Positions 33,237 to 41,324 of a stretch of DNA of 41,324 nt are shown here, piece after piece. The DNA is from an uncultured Porphyromonadaceae bacterium (GTDB lineage Bacteria; Bacteroidota; Bacteroidia; Bacteroidales; Muribaculaceae). How positions within the stretch are numbered: the first letter of the stretch is position 1; every line of letters starts with the position of its first letter. Made by a program: the position numbers and the translations under genes. Location of the stretch: positions 1 through 41,324 of the forward strand of contig UQKE01000014.1 in the NCBI GenBank assembly GCA_900541555.1, in the 5' to 3' direction. Below the pieces are notes generated by a model. It was given only the letters and a program-made list of their open reading frames with translations, was not told the origin of the DNA and searched no databases.

Positions 33237-35159
33237 ATGAACTTCGGATATGTCCGCGTGGCGGCCGCCATACCAAACGTAAAAATTGCCGACTGCGCAT
33301 ATAATACGACACAAATTGCCAACCTTATGCGAAAAGCCGGCGACAAACACGTCGAAGCTATCGTTTTCCCCGAACTGTCGATCACGGGCTACACATGCGG
33401 AGATTTGTTTTTTCAAACGGCATTGCTCGACTCTGCCGAATCTTCTTTGAAAGCATTGCTCAAAACCACCTCCGACCTTGACATGCTCGGCATCGTCGGG
33501 ATGCCGATTGCAATACATGGCCGACTGGCAAATGCCGCTGTCGTTTTTCAGCATGGAAACATTCTTGGCATTGTCCCCAAAACTTATTTGCCCAATTACA
33601 AGGAATTTTACGAAAAGCGTTGGTTTGCTTCCGCCCTTCAACTAAAAGAACAAGAAATCGACATCTGCGGGCAAACTGTTCCTTTTGGCACAAATTTATT
33701 GTTCGCGACAAAACATTTTTCGTTTGGCATTGAAATATGCGAAGACCTTTGGGCCACTATCCCTCCAAGTTCTCGCATTGCGCTTAACGGCGCCGACATC
33801 ATATTCAACCTCTCTGCCGATAATGAATTGGTCGGCAAGCATGAATACCTATGCCAACTGATTTCCCAGCAAGCAGCTCGTTGCATTTCCGGCTACGTCT
33901 TTGCGTCAAGCGGATTCGGAGAATCAACCACTGATGCTGTTTTTTCAGGCAATGCGATTGTTAATGAAAACGGATGCATGCTTGCACAAAGCGAACGTTT
34001 TTCATTTGAAGAACAATTGGTCGTTGCGGATATTGATGTTGAAAAAATTCACAACGAGCGGCAATGCAACACAACATTTGCCGAAAGTTGCAATCAATAT
34101 GCCGATACAACGAAAACGATTCATGCGCAAATCACAGAACATGCCCTTCATGCAGATTTGTATCGAACGATCGAGCCTTATCCCTTTGTTCCTGAATCCG
34201 ACAAACGCGACGAACGCTGTGAAGAAATATTTTCCATTCAAACTTCTGCACTCGCCCAACGTTTGTTGCACACCCGCGCGCAAACTGCCGTAGTCGGCAT
34301 CTCCGGCGGATTGGATTCCACATTGGCATTGCTGGTATGCGTGCGCGCTTTCGACAAGTTAAATTGGGACAGAAGCAAAATCTTAGCCGTCACGATGCCC
34401 GGATTCGGCACAACCGACAGAACCTATGAAAACGCCATCAATCTGGCACATTATTTGAAAGTCACCTTGCGCGAGGTTTCCATAAAACAAGCTTGCTTGC
34501 AACATTTTTCCGACATCGGACATGATGCAAACGTCCACGATGTGGTTTACGAAAACGCCCAAGCGCGCGAACGAACGCAAGTGTTGATGGATATCGCAAA
34601 CCAAACCGCAGGATTGGTGATAGGAACGGGCGACTTGTCGGAATTGGCATTGGGATGGGCCACATACAATGGCGACCACATGTCGATGTACGGAGTAAAT
34701 GCCGGAATCCCAAAAACATTGGTAAAATATCTTGTTGCATGGTTTGCCGATGCCCATGCCGACCAAGAGACCCGAAAAACACTCACGGACATCATCGCCA
34801 CGCCCATCAGTCCCGAATTGATTCCGGCAGACGAAAACGGCATGATCAAACAAAAAACGGAAGACCTTGTCGGCCCTTACGAACTCCACGATTTCTTTTT
34901 GTTCAACATGCTTCGCAACGGATTCGCTCCGGATAAAATTTATTTTCTTGCTTGCAAAGCTTTCGAGAATGAATTTTCGGAAGCAACCATAAAAAAATGG
35001 CTTGCCACATTCATGCGAAGATTCTTTAATCAGCAATTCAAACGCTCATGCATGCCCGATGGCCCCAAGGTCGGCATGTCGCTTTCGCCTCGCGGAGATT
35101 GGAGAATGCCAAGCGATGCCACAGCACGCCTTTGGCTCGACATGTGCAACAATCTATAA
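33237..35159 (+). CDS. nadE: Glutamine-dependent NAD+ synthetase
   Basis: 640 residues, full length. The N-terminal nitrilase-type glutaminase domain (1-290) has the Glu in FPELSITGYTCGDLFF, Lys in KTYLPNYKEFYEKRW and Cys in FGIEICEDLW. The C-terminal synthetase domain has the P-loop VVGISGGLDSTLALL near residue 353, with later ATP/NaAD-binding stretches IGTGDLSELALGW and GVNAGIPKTLVKYL. It amidates nicotinic acid adenine dinucleotide using ammonia from glutamine. kdsB follows 9 bp downstream. Confidence 0.96.
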   Translation: MNFGYVRVAAAIPNVKIADCAYNTTQIANLMRKAGDKHVEAIVFPELSITGYTCGDLFFQTALLDSAESSLKALLKTTSDLDMLGIVGMPIAIHGRLANAAVVFQHGNILGIVPKTYLPNYKEFYEKRWFASALQLKEQEIDICGQTVPFGTNLLFATKHFSFGIEICEDLWATIPPSSRIALNGADIIFNLSADNELVGKHEYLCQLISQQAARCISGYVFASSGFGESTTDAVFSGNAIVNENGCMLAQSERFSFEEQLVVADIDVEKIHNERQCNTTFAESCNQYADTTKTIHAQITEHALHADLYRTIEPYPFVPESDKRDERCEEIFSIQTSALAQRLLHTRAQTAVVGISGGLDSTLALLVCVRAFDKLNWDRSKILAVTMPGFGTTDRTYENAINLAHYLKVTLREVSIKQACLQHFSDIGHDANVHDVVYENAQARERTQVLMDIANQTAGLVIGTGDLSELALGWATYNGDHMSMYGVNAGIPKTLVKYLVAWFADAHADQETRKTLTDIIATPISPELIPADENGMIKQKTEDLVGPYELHDFFLFNMLRNGFAPDKIYFLACKAFENEFSEATIKKWLATFMRRFFNQQFKRSCMPDGPKVGMSLSPRGDWRMPSDATARLWLDMCNNL

Positions 35160-35168
35160 AAATCTGAT

Positions 35169-35930
35169 ATGAACAATCTTTCTTTCATTGGCATCATTCC
35201 GGCAAGATATGCCTCTTCCCGATTTCCGGGCAAGCCTTTGGCCAAAATTGGCAACATGACCATGATAGAGCGCGTATGGCGGCAAGCAAAAAAAGTTTTG
35301 CCGGATGTCTGCGTTGCCACCGACGATGAGCGCATTGCGCAAACTGTCGCTCAATTCGGCGGGGTCTTCATCATGACAAGAAGCGACCATAAAAGCGGCA
35401 CAGATCGATGCTATGAAGCATATCTGAATGCCAAATCGAATGCCGATGTCGTTATCAACATTCAAGGTGACGAACCGTTTGTCCATGAAGAGCAGATATG
35501 CAAAATCATGGAGTGCTTCGACGATCCTGCCACTCAAATTGCCACATTGGCTCGAAAGTTCGACCCCGAAGGGAATTATGCGGCACTTTCCGATTGGACC
35601 AAACCGAAACTGACGATCGACAACAATTGCAATGCCTTGTATTTTTCCCGCTCTGTCATTCCATTCGTAAGGAATGCCGATCCGCAAACGTGGCCTTCCG
35701 CCGCGCAATTCTATATGCATGTCGGCATGTATGCCTACAAAATCGACGTGTTGGAACAAATCACGCAACTTCCGGTTTCATCGTTGGAGGCAGCCGAATC
35801 GTTGGAGCAACTCCGGTGGCTGCAAAACGGCTATAAAATCAAAGTCGGCATAACCGACAAAGAAACGATCGGAATCGACACGCCCGACGACCTCCAACGC
35901 GCCAATCAATTTCTTGCAAGCCAAATTTAA
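35169..35930 (+). CDS. kdsB: 3-deoxy-manno-octulosonate cytidylyltransferase
   Basis: 253 residues, normal length. KdsB makes CMP-Kdo from CTP and Kdo for lipopolysaccharide inner core. Signatures: GIIPARYASSRFPGKPLA at the N-terminus, VATDDERIAQTV, MTRSDHKSGTDRCYEA, NIQGDEPFV, YFSRSVIPF, HVGMYAYKIDVL and LEQLRWLQNGYKIKV. Follows nadE by 9 bp and precedes the M16-like gene by 13 bp, so probably cotranscribed. Confidence 0.96.
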   Translation: MNNLSFIGIIPARYASSRFPGKPLAKIGNMTMIERVWRQAKKVLPDVCVATDDERIAQTVAQFGGVFIMTRSDHKSGTDRCYEAYLNAKSNADVVINIQGDEPFVHEEQICKIMECFDDPATQIATLARKFDPEGNYAALSDWTKPKLTIDNNCNALYFSRSVIPFVRNADPQTWPSAAQFYMHVGMYAYKIDVLEQITQLPVSSLEAAESLEQLRWLQNGYKIKVGITDKETIGIDTPDDLQRANQFLASQI

Positions 35931-35943
35931 TCGAATTTCATCC

Positions 35944-37215
35944 ATGCAACGACCCGCCATCCATCCGATAAAAGATCTGAAAATGCTTCGCCCCTCGCGT
36001 GTCGTTCTAAGCAATGGCATTCCGGTTTATGTCATCCAATTTGGCGACGACCAAGTTTCGAGAATAAACATTTTGACGGAAGGAGGCAAATGCGACAGTA
36101 ACAACGCATTTACTGCCGAGTTGATGATTGCCGCGCTCCGTGAAGGCTCAAAGGATATGGATGCCGGCCGAATTGCCGAGCGGCTGGATTTTTATGGCGC
36201 TTGGCTCGCTGCCGATGCCGCCACACACAATACTACCCTAACGCTGCACACGCTCAATCGAAACTTCGATCAAGTGCTGTCGATTCTTGCCGGCATCGTT
36301 CAAAACCCTGTATTTCCGGCACATGAAATTGGCAACCTCAAATCGCTTGCCATAAACAGGCTGCGTACCAACAAAGAAAAGGTCTCGTATTTAGCACTTC
36401 AACAATTCGGGAATTTGTATTTCGGGCCGAATCACAATTTGGGTGCAGCCATGTCCGAACAAATCATCGATGGCGTTTCGACGACGCAATTGCAAAATTT
36501 CCATTCGCAATGGTTTGCGCCCGAAAATATCCGAATCATTATTGCCGGATCGGTTTCCGACGAGATGATTCACATGTTGGATCAAAAATTCGGCATGATG
36601 AAGCATGGCGTCGAGCGGCAGAGCGCGTCGGATTGCCCCGACGTGAAATTCTGTCCCCAAACCGCTTTCATAGAAAAAGCCGATGCGCTCCAAAATGCCA
36701 TTCGGATTGGAATCCCTGCAATCGCGAGAACCGACCCCGACTACATTCCCCTGAGAATCCTCACGACGGCATTGGGCGGATATTTCGGAAGTCGCCTGAT
36801 GACAAACATCAGGGAAACCAAAGGCTACACTTATGGCATTTCCGCTTCGTTGCTCGGCTATCGCAACAATTCGGTCATTTCAATTTCAAGCCAATGCGAT
36901 TCTTCTTATACGGCGGCAGTCGTCGAGGAAATAAAAAAGGAAATGGCAGAATTGTGCCAAAACACGATTCCGCACGACGAACTCCGTCGCATCCGTTCAT
37001 ACATGCTCAGCGACTTGGCCCGTTCGCTCGATACGCCTTTCTCGGTGGCGGACTACTACGTCTCAATGCTCAACAATCGCATACCCGAAGATTATTTCGA
37101 CCGTCAAATCGACATCATCAATGCGATAACGCCGGAGCGACTCCGCGACGTCGCACGACGATACTACGACACGAGCAATATGCTCATTGTCGTTGCCGGA
37201 AGAGAAACGACATAA
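35944..37215 (+). CDS. M16 (insulinase/pitrilysin) family protein lacking the zinc motif
   Basis: 423 residues from ATG 35944; a TTG in frame at 35914 overlaps kdsB. The fold is a two-domain M16 half-clamshell: VLSNGIPVYVIQFGDDQVSRINI at the start, and GGYFGSRLMTNIRETKGYTYGISA near residue 280, the motif of M16 non-catalytic C-terminal halves. The place of the HxxEH zinc motif is taken by NNAFTAELMIAALREGS, so no metal site is present. Likely an inactive partner or a chaperone-like peptidase relative; a catalytic partner gene is not in this window. Confidence 0.85.
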   Translation: MQRPAIHPIKDLKMLRPSRVVLSNGIPVYVIQFGDDQVSRINILTEGGKCDSNNAFTAELMIAALREGSKDMDAGRIAERLDFYGAWLAADAATHNTTLTLHTLNRNFDQVLSILAGIVQNPVFPAHEIGNLKSLAINRLRTNKEKVSYLALQQFGNLYFGPNHNLGAAMSEQIIDGVSTTQLQNFHSQWFAPENIRIIIAGSVSDEMIHMLDQKFGMMKHGVERQSASDCPDVKFCPQTAFIEKADALQNAIRIGIPAIARTDPDYIPLRILTTALGGYFGSRLMTNIRETKGYTYGISASLLGYRNNSVISISSQCDSSYTAAVVEEIKKEMAELCQNTIPHDELRRIRSYMLSDLARSLDTPFSVADYYVSMLNNRIPEDYFDRQIDIINAITPERLRDVARRYYDTSNMLIVVAGRETT

Positions 37216-37286
37216 GCGGCAAGCATTCAAAACGTTTTTTAGCATATCACGCAAGGATTACTATTCATTACTTTAAATAAAATTTT

Positions 37287-37294
37287 TACCTTTG
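37287..37294 (+). promoter_or_regulatory. Promoter -7 box of pfp
   Basis: TACCTTTG fits TAnnTTTG, 35 bases before the ATG at 37330. Confidence 0.75.
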
Positions 37295-37329
37295 CACTAA
37301 AATATAACATAGACTAATCTACAAAAATT

Positions 37330-38988
37330 ATGACAAAGAAAAGCCCATTACAAATCGCACGTGCGGCTTACAAGCCAAAATTGCCTTCTGCATTATGCGG
37401 TGCGGTGAAGGTCATTGAAGGAGAGCCCACGCAGTCTGTTGCCGACATGGACGAAATTAAAAAATTGTTCCCGTCCACCTACGGCCTTCCGGTTTTAAAA
37501 TTCGACGTAGATTCTTCGTCCAAAAATAAAGTGAAAGAGCCGATTAATGTCGGCGTTATTCTTTCCGGAGGTCAAGCACCCGGCGGACACAATGTGATCA
37601 GCGGCTTGTTTGACGGCATCAAAGCAATAAACAAAGACAGTCGTTTGTATGGTTTCTTGTTGGGACCCGGCGGATTGGTCGACCATAAATATATGGAACT
37701 GACAGCCGACATTATCGACGACTATCGCAACACCGGCGGTTTCGACATCATCGGTTCGGGTCGCACGAAGCTCGAAAAGAAAGAACAATTCGACAAAGGC
37801 CTTGAAATCCTCAAAGAATTAAACATCAAGGCGCTTGTGATAATCGGCGGCGACGATTCAAACACAAATGCTGCCGTTTTGGCCGAATACTACAAGCAAA
37901 TCAATGCCGGCGTGCAAGTGATTGGTTGCCCGAAAACAATCGACGGCGACTTGAAAAACGATGTCATTGAAGTATCGTTCGGCTTCGACACCGCTTGCAA
38001 AGTCTATTCCGAAGTTATCGGCAACATCCAAAGAGATTGCAATTCCGCGAAAAAATATTGGCACTTCATCAAGTTGATGGGTCGCTCGGCATCGCATATC
38101 GCCCTCGAATGCGCATTGCAAGTGCAGCCCAACGTCTGCATCGTTTCCGAAGAAGTCGAAGCGAAAAACATGACGCTTGCCGATGTCGTGAACTACATTG
38201 CCGACATTGTGGCAGCTCGCGCGAAAGACGGAAACAACTTCGGAACGGTTCTTATTCCGGAAGGATTGATCGAATTTATTCCGGCAGTCAAATCGCTTAT
38301 TGCAGAGCTCAACGACCTTCTTGCCGACAAAGGCGCGGAATTTGCAGCCGTCGAAAAAGACAAACAGCGTCAATTCATTATCGACAATTTGACAAAAGCA
38401 AACGCCGAAATCTACGAAAGCCTTCCCGAAGGCGTGGCTCGCCAGCTCACGCTCGACCGCGACCCGCACGGCAACGTCCAAGTTTCGCTCATCGAAACAG
38501 AAAAATTGCTTAGCGAAATGGTGGGCAAACGCCTTGCCGAAATGCAAAAAGAAGGACGATACAATGGCAAGTTCTCCGCGCTCCATCACTTCTTTGGCTA
38601 TGAAGGACGTTGCGCCGACCCGACGAATTTCGATGCGGACTATTGCTATGCCCTCGGCTACAATGCTTCGCAACTGATCAAAACCGGTGTCACCGGCTAC
38701 ATGTCGTCGATTCGCAACCTGACGAAACCCTCTGTGCAATGGATTGCCGGCGGTATCCCCATCACTATGATGATGAACATGGAGAAACGCAGCGGTGTCA
38801 TGAAACCTGTGATTCAAAAAGCGCTGGTGAAATTGGATGGCGGTCCGTTCAAGAAATTCGCCGAACAACGCGAAAAATGGGCAAAAGAGACATGCTACGT
38901 TTATCCGGGTCCGATCCAATATTTCGGCCCGTCGGAAGTGTGCGACCTGCCGCCCAAAACATTGGTCTACGAGCAACAAGGAAAATAA
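37330..38988 (+). CDS. pfp: Pyrophosphate-dependent fructose-6-phosphate 1-phosphotransferase
   Basis: 552 residues, the long PPi-PFK form. It reversibly phosphorylates fructose-6-phosphate with pyrophosphate, a glycolysis/gluconeogenesis step. Motifs: [20 protein letters not shown] near residue 75, [19 protein letters not shown] (GGDDS favours PPi over ATP), [12 protein letters not shown] with the catalytic Asp near residue 207, and [17 protein letters not shown]. It has its own promoter and a strong terminator at 39018, so it is probably monocistronic. Confidence 0.95.
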   Translation: MTKKSPLQIARAAYKPKLPSALCGAVKVIEGEPTQSVADMDEIKKLFPSTYGLPVLKFDVDSSSKNKVKEPINVGVILSGGQAPGGHNVISGLFDGIKAINKDSRLYGFLLGPGGLVDHKYMELTADIIDDYRNTGGFDIIGSGRTKLEKKEQFDKGLEILKELNIKALVIIGGDDSNTNAAVLAEYYKQINAGVQVIGCPKTIDGDLKNDVIEVSFGFDTACKVYSEVIGNIQRDCNSAKKYWHFIKLMGRSASHIALECALQVQPNVCIVSEEVEAKNMTLADVVNYIADIVAARAKDGNNFGTVLIPEGLIEFIPAVKSLIAELNDLLADKGAEFAAVEKDKQRQFIIDNLTKANAEIYESLPEGVARQLTLDRDPHGNVQVSLIETEKLLSEMVGKRLAEMQKEGRYNGKFSALHHFFGYEGRCADPTNFDADYCYALGYNASQLIKTGVTGYMSSIRNLTKPSVQWIAGGIPITMMMNMEKRSGVMKPVIQKALVKLDGGPFKKFAEQREKWAKETCYVYPGPIQYFGPSEVCDLPPKTLVYEQQGK

Positions 38989-39017
38989 ATCCAAACTTCC
39001 TATACGGCTTGCAACGA

Positions 39018-39055
39018 AAGGGGCTGACTGCATCAAGTCAAGCCCCTTCCTTTTT
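39018..39055 (+). terminator. Intrinsic terminator of pfp
   Basis: Stem AAGGGGCTGACT with AGTC-A-AGCCCCTT (one bulged A), 6-nt loop, then a T5 tract. Confidence 0.85.
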
Positions 39056-39404
39056 GCTTTTTGCGAAACCCCAACCAGTAAAGAGCGTTTCTAAAAACAT
39101 TGCTACGCTTCATCCGCGCACTCACAATCTTCACAGCGTGTTTACCCAACTTCTCACCAATCTCTCAGCCCTCGTCCCTCAACCATAGACCATTATTGTC
39201 AATGTCTGTGTCGCCGCGTCAGCAGCGATATAGCATATTATTCTATGCTGATGCAACCGCTCTCCACAGCTAAGAATCTGAAACATAGCAATGTCTTCCT
39301 CTGTTTGCGAAGCAAATCCTTAGATTTGCAGCATCAAAAAGAAGACAGAAAAATAAAGCGTATTTTTGTAAAGAAGTTAAACATTAAAGGGCAAAACAAT
39401 AGCA
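39056..39404 (+). other. Intergenic region with a promoter upstream of the IS110/fimbrillin block
   Basis: No convincing gene. Contains inverted repeats around 39231-39252 (TAGCATA/TATGCT) and 39311-39328 (GCAAATC/GATTTGC), then a -7-type box TATTTTTG at 39361-39368 facing right. A 63-codon ORF at 39245-39436 is weak and overlaps this promoter. The region looks like the former upstream region of the interrupted fimbrillin-like gene. Confidence 0.4.
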
Positions 39405-40560
39405 AGAAAGGGAAGCAGGGAGTGAACCATGAGTAAATGTGAGCGGGACTCAATCCCCTATTTGGTCTCCCTGCCGTATCCCGACCCCAGGCCTATATAA
39501 GAATATAACACTTGTTGTTAAGGTTTTGAGGTTAAGGTCGAGTTCCCTTCTGCCGTTGCCTGTCCGCTACAAAATTATGGAAAATATGTATTATATCGGC
39601 ATTGACATTTCAAAAAAGAAACTGGACATTTGTGTATTGTCGTCACAGGGGGTTCTTAAAGAGATCACGGTGGCCAACCATCAGCAGGCTATAATCTGCC
39701 AGATGAAAGAGATAATAGAGGAGTTTGGAATGGCCGAAGGGGGATTTGTCGTATGTGCGGAACATACAGGGCAATACGGCTACCCGTTGCGTCGCGCCTG
39801 CGATGTGCTGGGTTGCACGCTATGGATGGAAAACCCTGCGCAGATAAAGTATTCCATCGGGATGACTCGCGGCAAGAACGACCGCATAGACGCCCGACGC
39901 ATAGCCGGATACGCTCGCCGCTTCTCGGACCGCCTGCGCCCCTTCAAGAGCCTTCCCCATGAATTGGAACGCCTGAAGCACTTGGAGGCGGAACGCTCCC
40001 TCTACCTGAACGACCTGTCCAAATACAACGCCCAGATGTCCGACCAGAAAGAGTTCTTGCCGGAGGACGTCTGCCGGCGCAAGGCCGGACGCATGGCTCC
40101 ACTGATCAGGGCCTTGAAGCTCTCCATAAAATCCATAGAGGACGAGATGAGCGGCATCATCAGCCGTTCGGAAAAGCTGTCCCGCCAAATGGAACTGCTC
40201 AAGTCGGTGGACGGCGTGGGTCCTGTGGTGGCCCTAAACATGATCGTGGCCACAGAGGCGTTCACCCGATTCGACAACGCCCGCCAGTTCTGTTGTTATG
40301 CAGGGGTGGCACCGTTCGCATACACTTCCGGCAGCAGCCTGCATTCCAGAAGCAGGGTGTCGAAACGCGCGGCAAAAAGAATCAAGTCCTTGCTTCACAT
40401 GGCGGCCGTCTCGGTCGCCCACCGCAAGGATGGGCAGCTCAAGGAGTATTTTCTGCGCAAAGTCGCAGAAGGAAAGAACAAAATGACTGTAATAAACGCC
40501 GTCAGGGCAAAACTCGTCGCACGCATGTTCGCGGTAATCAAAAATAATCAGTTTTATCAG
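39400..40560 (+). mobile_element. IS110-family insertion element (approximate ends)
   Basis: Consists of a structured non-coding left part (about 39405-39575) and a DEDD transposase gene. GC content is clearly higher over 39750-40530 than in the flanking fimbrillin-like DNA, and falls again near 40535. No terminal inverted repeats are visible, as expected for IS110. Exact ends cannot be set without an empty site. Confidence 0.6.
39405..39575 (+). ncRNA. Candidate IS110 bridge RNA region
   Basis: IS110-group elements encode a bridge RNA in the non-coding stretch before the transposase. Here a first stem-loop is closed by GCAGGGAG (39415-39422) and CTCCCTGC (39467-39474), extended inward by ACCA/TGGT and a small GGGA/TCCC hairpin. 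A second loop is closed by CGACC (39482-39486) and GGTCG (39536-39540). These could be the target-binding and donor-binding loops. The call rests on family knowledge and fold by eye. Confidence 0.45.
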
Positions 40561-41103
40561 GGAACTTATTCAGGCAACACAGAAGTTACAGAAGGCAAAA
40601 TATGCTCTTACCCTTCTAACCATCGTTATTACGGAAGCAACATTGTCGATCTGAGCCAATCAACAACTTCACATGTCAATGTGAACATCGAATTGCTACG
40701 GGCATACTGTACACTGACATTCGAATCGAAAGATATTCCGCAAGGAGATATTATTGAAATAACTCTTTCAGGAACATCTCCCTTTACCATTCTCGGAACC
40801 GGTGGAGATGGAACGATAAAAACGGAAGAACGATTATTGGCACTCAGCAAAACAGCCGACAGATGGAACGGAGGAATCAATGCAAGTGATCAAAGTTCTA
40901 TTTTAGTGAGATATTACTCAACCAAAGACAAAGAATGGCACTCCATCTATCAAGATGCTCCTCTTATCACGCTAAAACGAAACAAACGAAATATTATCAA
41001 ATTCATCAATATAGATCAGGCCACAGGAGAAAGTCATTTTACTATGGGCGAAGGAGAAATAGCTGGTACCCCCACTGATTCTGAACACCAGGAAATTATC
41101 TAA
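39577..41103 (+). CDS. IS110 DEDD transposase read through in frame into a fimbrillin-like C-terminus
   Basis: 508 residues from ATG 39577; the open frame before it covers the bridge-RNA region. Residues 1-160 are the DEDD RuvC-like domain (MYYIGIDISKKKLDIC with Asp, CAEHTGQYGYPL with Glu, GKNDRIDARRIAGYA with two Asp). Residues about 205-325 are the Transposase_20 domain (LLKSVDGVGPVVALNMIVA, Ser-containing TSGSSLHSRSRVSKRAAKR). After ARMFAVIKNNQFYQ (near residue 328) the sequence changes to AT-rich DNA coding a beta-rich tail (VNVNIELLRAYCTLTFESKD, GDIIEITLSGTSPFTILGTG), like the C-terminal part of a fimbrial subunit. No stop separates the two. The first part of the fimbrillin-like gene is missing. 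Confidence 0.8.
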   Translation: MENMYYIGIDISKKKLDICVLSSQGVLKEITVANHQQAIICQMKEIIEEFGMAEGGFVVCAEHTGQYGYPLRRACDVLGCTLWMENPAQIKYSIGMTRGKNDRIDARRIAGYARRFSDRLRPFKSLPHELERLKHLEAERSLYLNDLSKYNAQMSDQKEFLPEDVCRRKAGRMAPLIRALKLSIKSIEDEMSGIISRSEKLSRQMELLKSVDGVGPVVALNMIVATEAFTRFDNARQFCCYAGVAPFAYTSGSSLHSRSRVSKRAAKRIKSLLHMAAVSVAHRKDGQLKEYFLRKVAEGKNKMTVINAVRAKLVARMFAVIKNNQFYQGTYSGNTEVTEGKICSYPSNHRYYGSNIVDLSQSTTSHVNVNIELLRAYCTLTFESKDIPQGDIIEITLSGTSPFTILGTGGDGTIKTEERLLALSKTADRWNGGINASDQSSILVRYYSTKDKEWHSIYQDAPLITLKRNKRNIIKFINIDQATGESHFTMGEGEIAGTPTDSEHQEII

Positions 41104-41128
41104 AACAATAAAATAAACATATATCATC

Positions 41129-41324
41129 ATGAATTATTCTAAAAAACTTGCTACCATCAGCGCTTTAGCAGTGGCAATATTAAGTTCTTGCATCGAAGAA
41201 AAAGATCTGTCACAAATTAGTAAAGTTCCTGAACCGGAAACCTATTCAGAGGTAACTTTTAATATTGGAGGTGAATGTAGCACCACAGAAACTCCGCTTT
41301 CACGTGCTACAAATGAGAAAAAAG
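41129..41324 (+). CDS. Fimbrillin-like lipoprotein, N-terminal part (runs off window edge)
   Basis: 65 codons visible from ATG 41129, 25 bp after the fusion gene's stop. A lipoprotein signal (KKLATISALAVAILSSCIEE, lipobox LSSC) is followed by YSEVTFNIGGECSTTETPLS and RATNEKK. This resembles the N-terminus of FimA/Mfa1-type fimbrillins of Bacteroidales, where an Arg protease trims near such an Arg before strand-exchange polymerisation. Its place after another fimbrillin-like tail points to a fimbrial cluster continuing to the right. Confidence 0.7.
   Translation, partial: MNYSKKLATISALAVAILSSCIEEKDLSQISKVPEPETYSEVTFNIGGECSTTETPLSRATNEKK

Noticed and set aside
37858..39036. Minus-strand ORF of 392 codons
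   Set aside because: Antisense shadow of pfp, a well-conserved gene with promoter and terminator.
39245..39436. 63-codon plus-strand ORF
   Set aside because: It overlaps the TATTTTTG promoter box and the start of the IS110 non-coding part; no signal or domain.

Overview
The window looks like a chromosomal segment of a Bacteroidales bacterium (phylum Bacteroidota). Most promoters I can place carry the Bacteroidetes -7 box TAnnTTTG. Two genes end in type IX secretion (T9SS) sorting domains. The window also holds a BtuB/BtuG cobalamin locus, a DAHP synthase-chorismate mutase fusion, a pyrophosphate-dependent phosphofructokinase and fimbrillin-like lipoproteins. T9SS signals argue against most Bacteroides species and fit other Bacteroidales lineages. 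Genus cannot be set from sequence alone.

Layout. (1) 1-6570, minus strand: a compact operon of a T9SS type-B substrate, a lytic transglycosylase, uvrA and metF. The 3' end of metF runs in frame into an IS21-type IstA transposase at the window edge. (2) 6695-7405: a tandem pair of tRNA-Arg(ACG) genes, then a non-coding stretch with four promoter-like boxes about 76 bp apart, three variable hairpins, and a series of promoter/nested-hairpin/T-tract units that look like small RNA genes. (3) 7360-15786, minus: one giant, GC-mosaic 'polyvalent' protein gene of phage/conjugative-element type. It has no other element genes around it and sits against a tRNA-Arg(UCU) gene at 15881-15957. (4) 16053-20697, minus: a DUF4293-like membrane protein gene, then the aromatic amino-acid operon pheA / aminotransferase / DAHP synthase-chorismate mutase / tyrA. 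A 26-codon leader peptide rich in Phe and Tyr and an attenuator terminator precede pheA. (5) 20856-22938, plus: membrane Zn-protease and hisS. (6) 23019-31204, minus: an ABC exporter operon of unclear substrate, and a cobalamin-riboswitch-controlled operon of btuB, btuG and a T9SS type-A surface protein. (7) 31474-38988, plus: Crp/Fnr regulator, GT2 glycosyltransferase, nadE, kdsB, an inactive-looking M16 protein, and pfp. (8) 39361-41324, plus: an IS110-type element with a candidate bridge-RNA region, whose transposase ORF reads through in frame into the C-terminal part of a fimbrillin-like gene, followed by the start of a fimbrillin-like lipoprotein.

Strongest second-look items: the hairpin RNA units at 7169-7405 and their copy inside the giant gene (8314-8397), where two 60-nt copies differ at positions that all keep plus-strand RNA pairing; the 76-bp promoter-hairpin repeat units found at several loci; the Phe/Tyr attenuator; and two in-frame gene fusions to transposases (metF-istA and IS110-fimbrillin). 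Domain names rest on recognised motifs, not on database searches.
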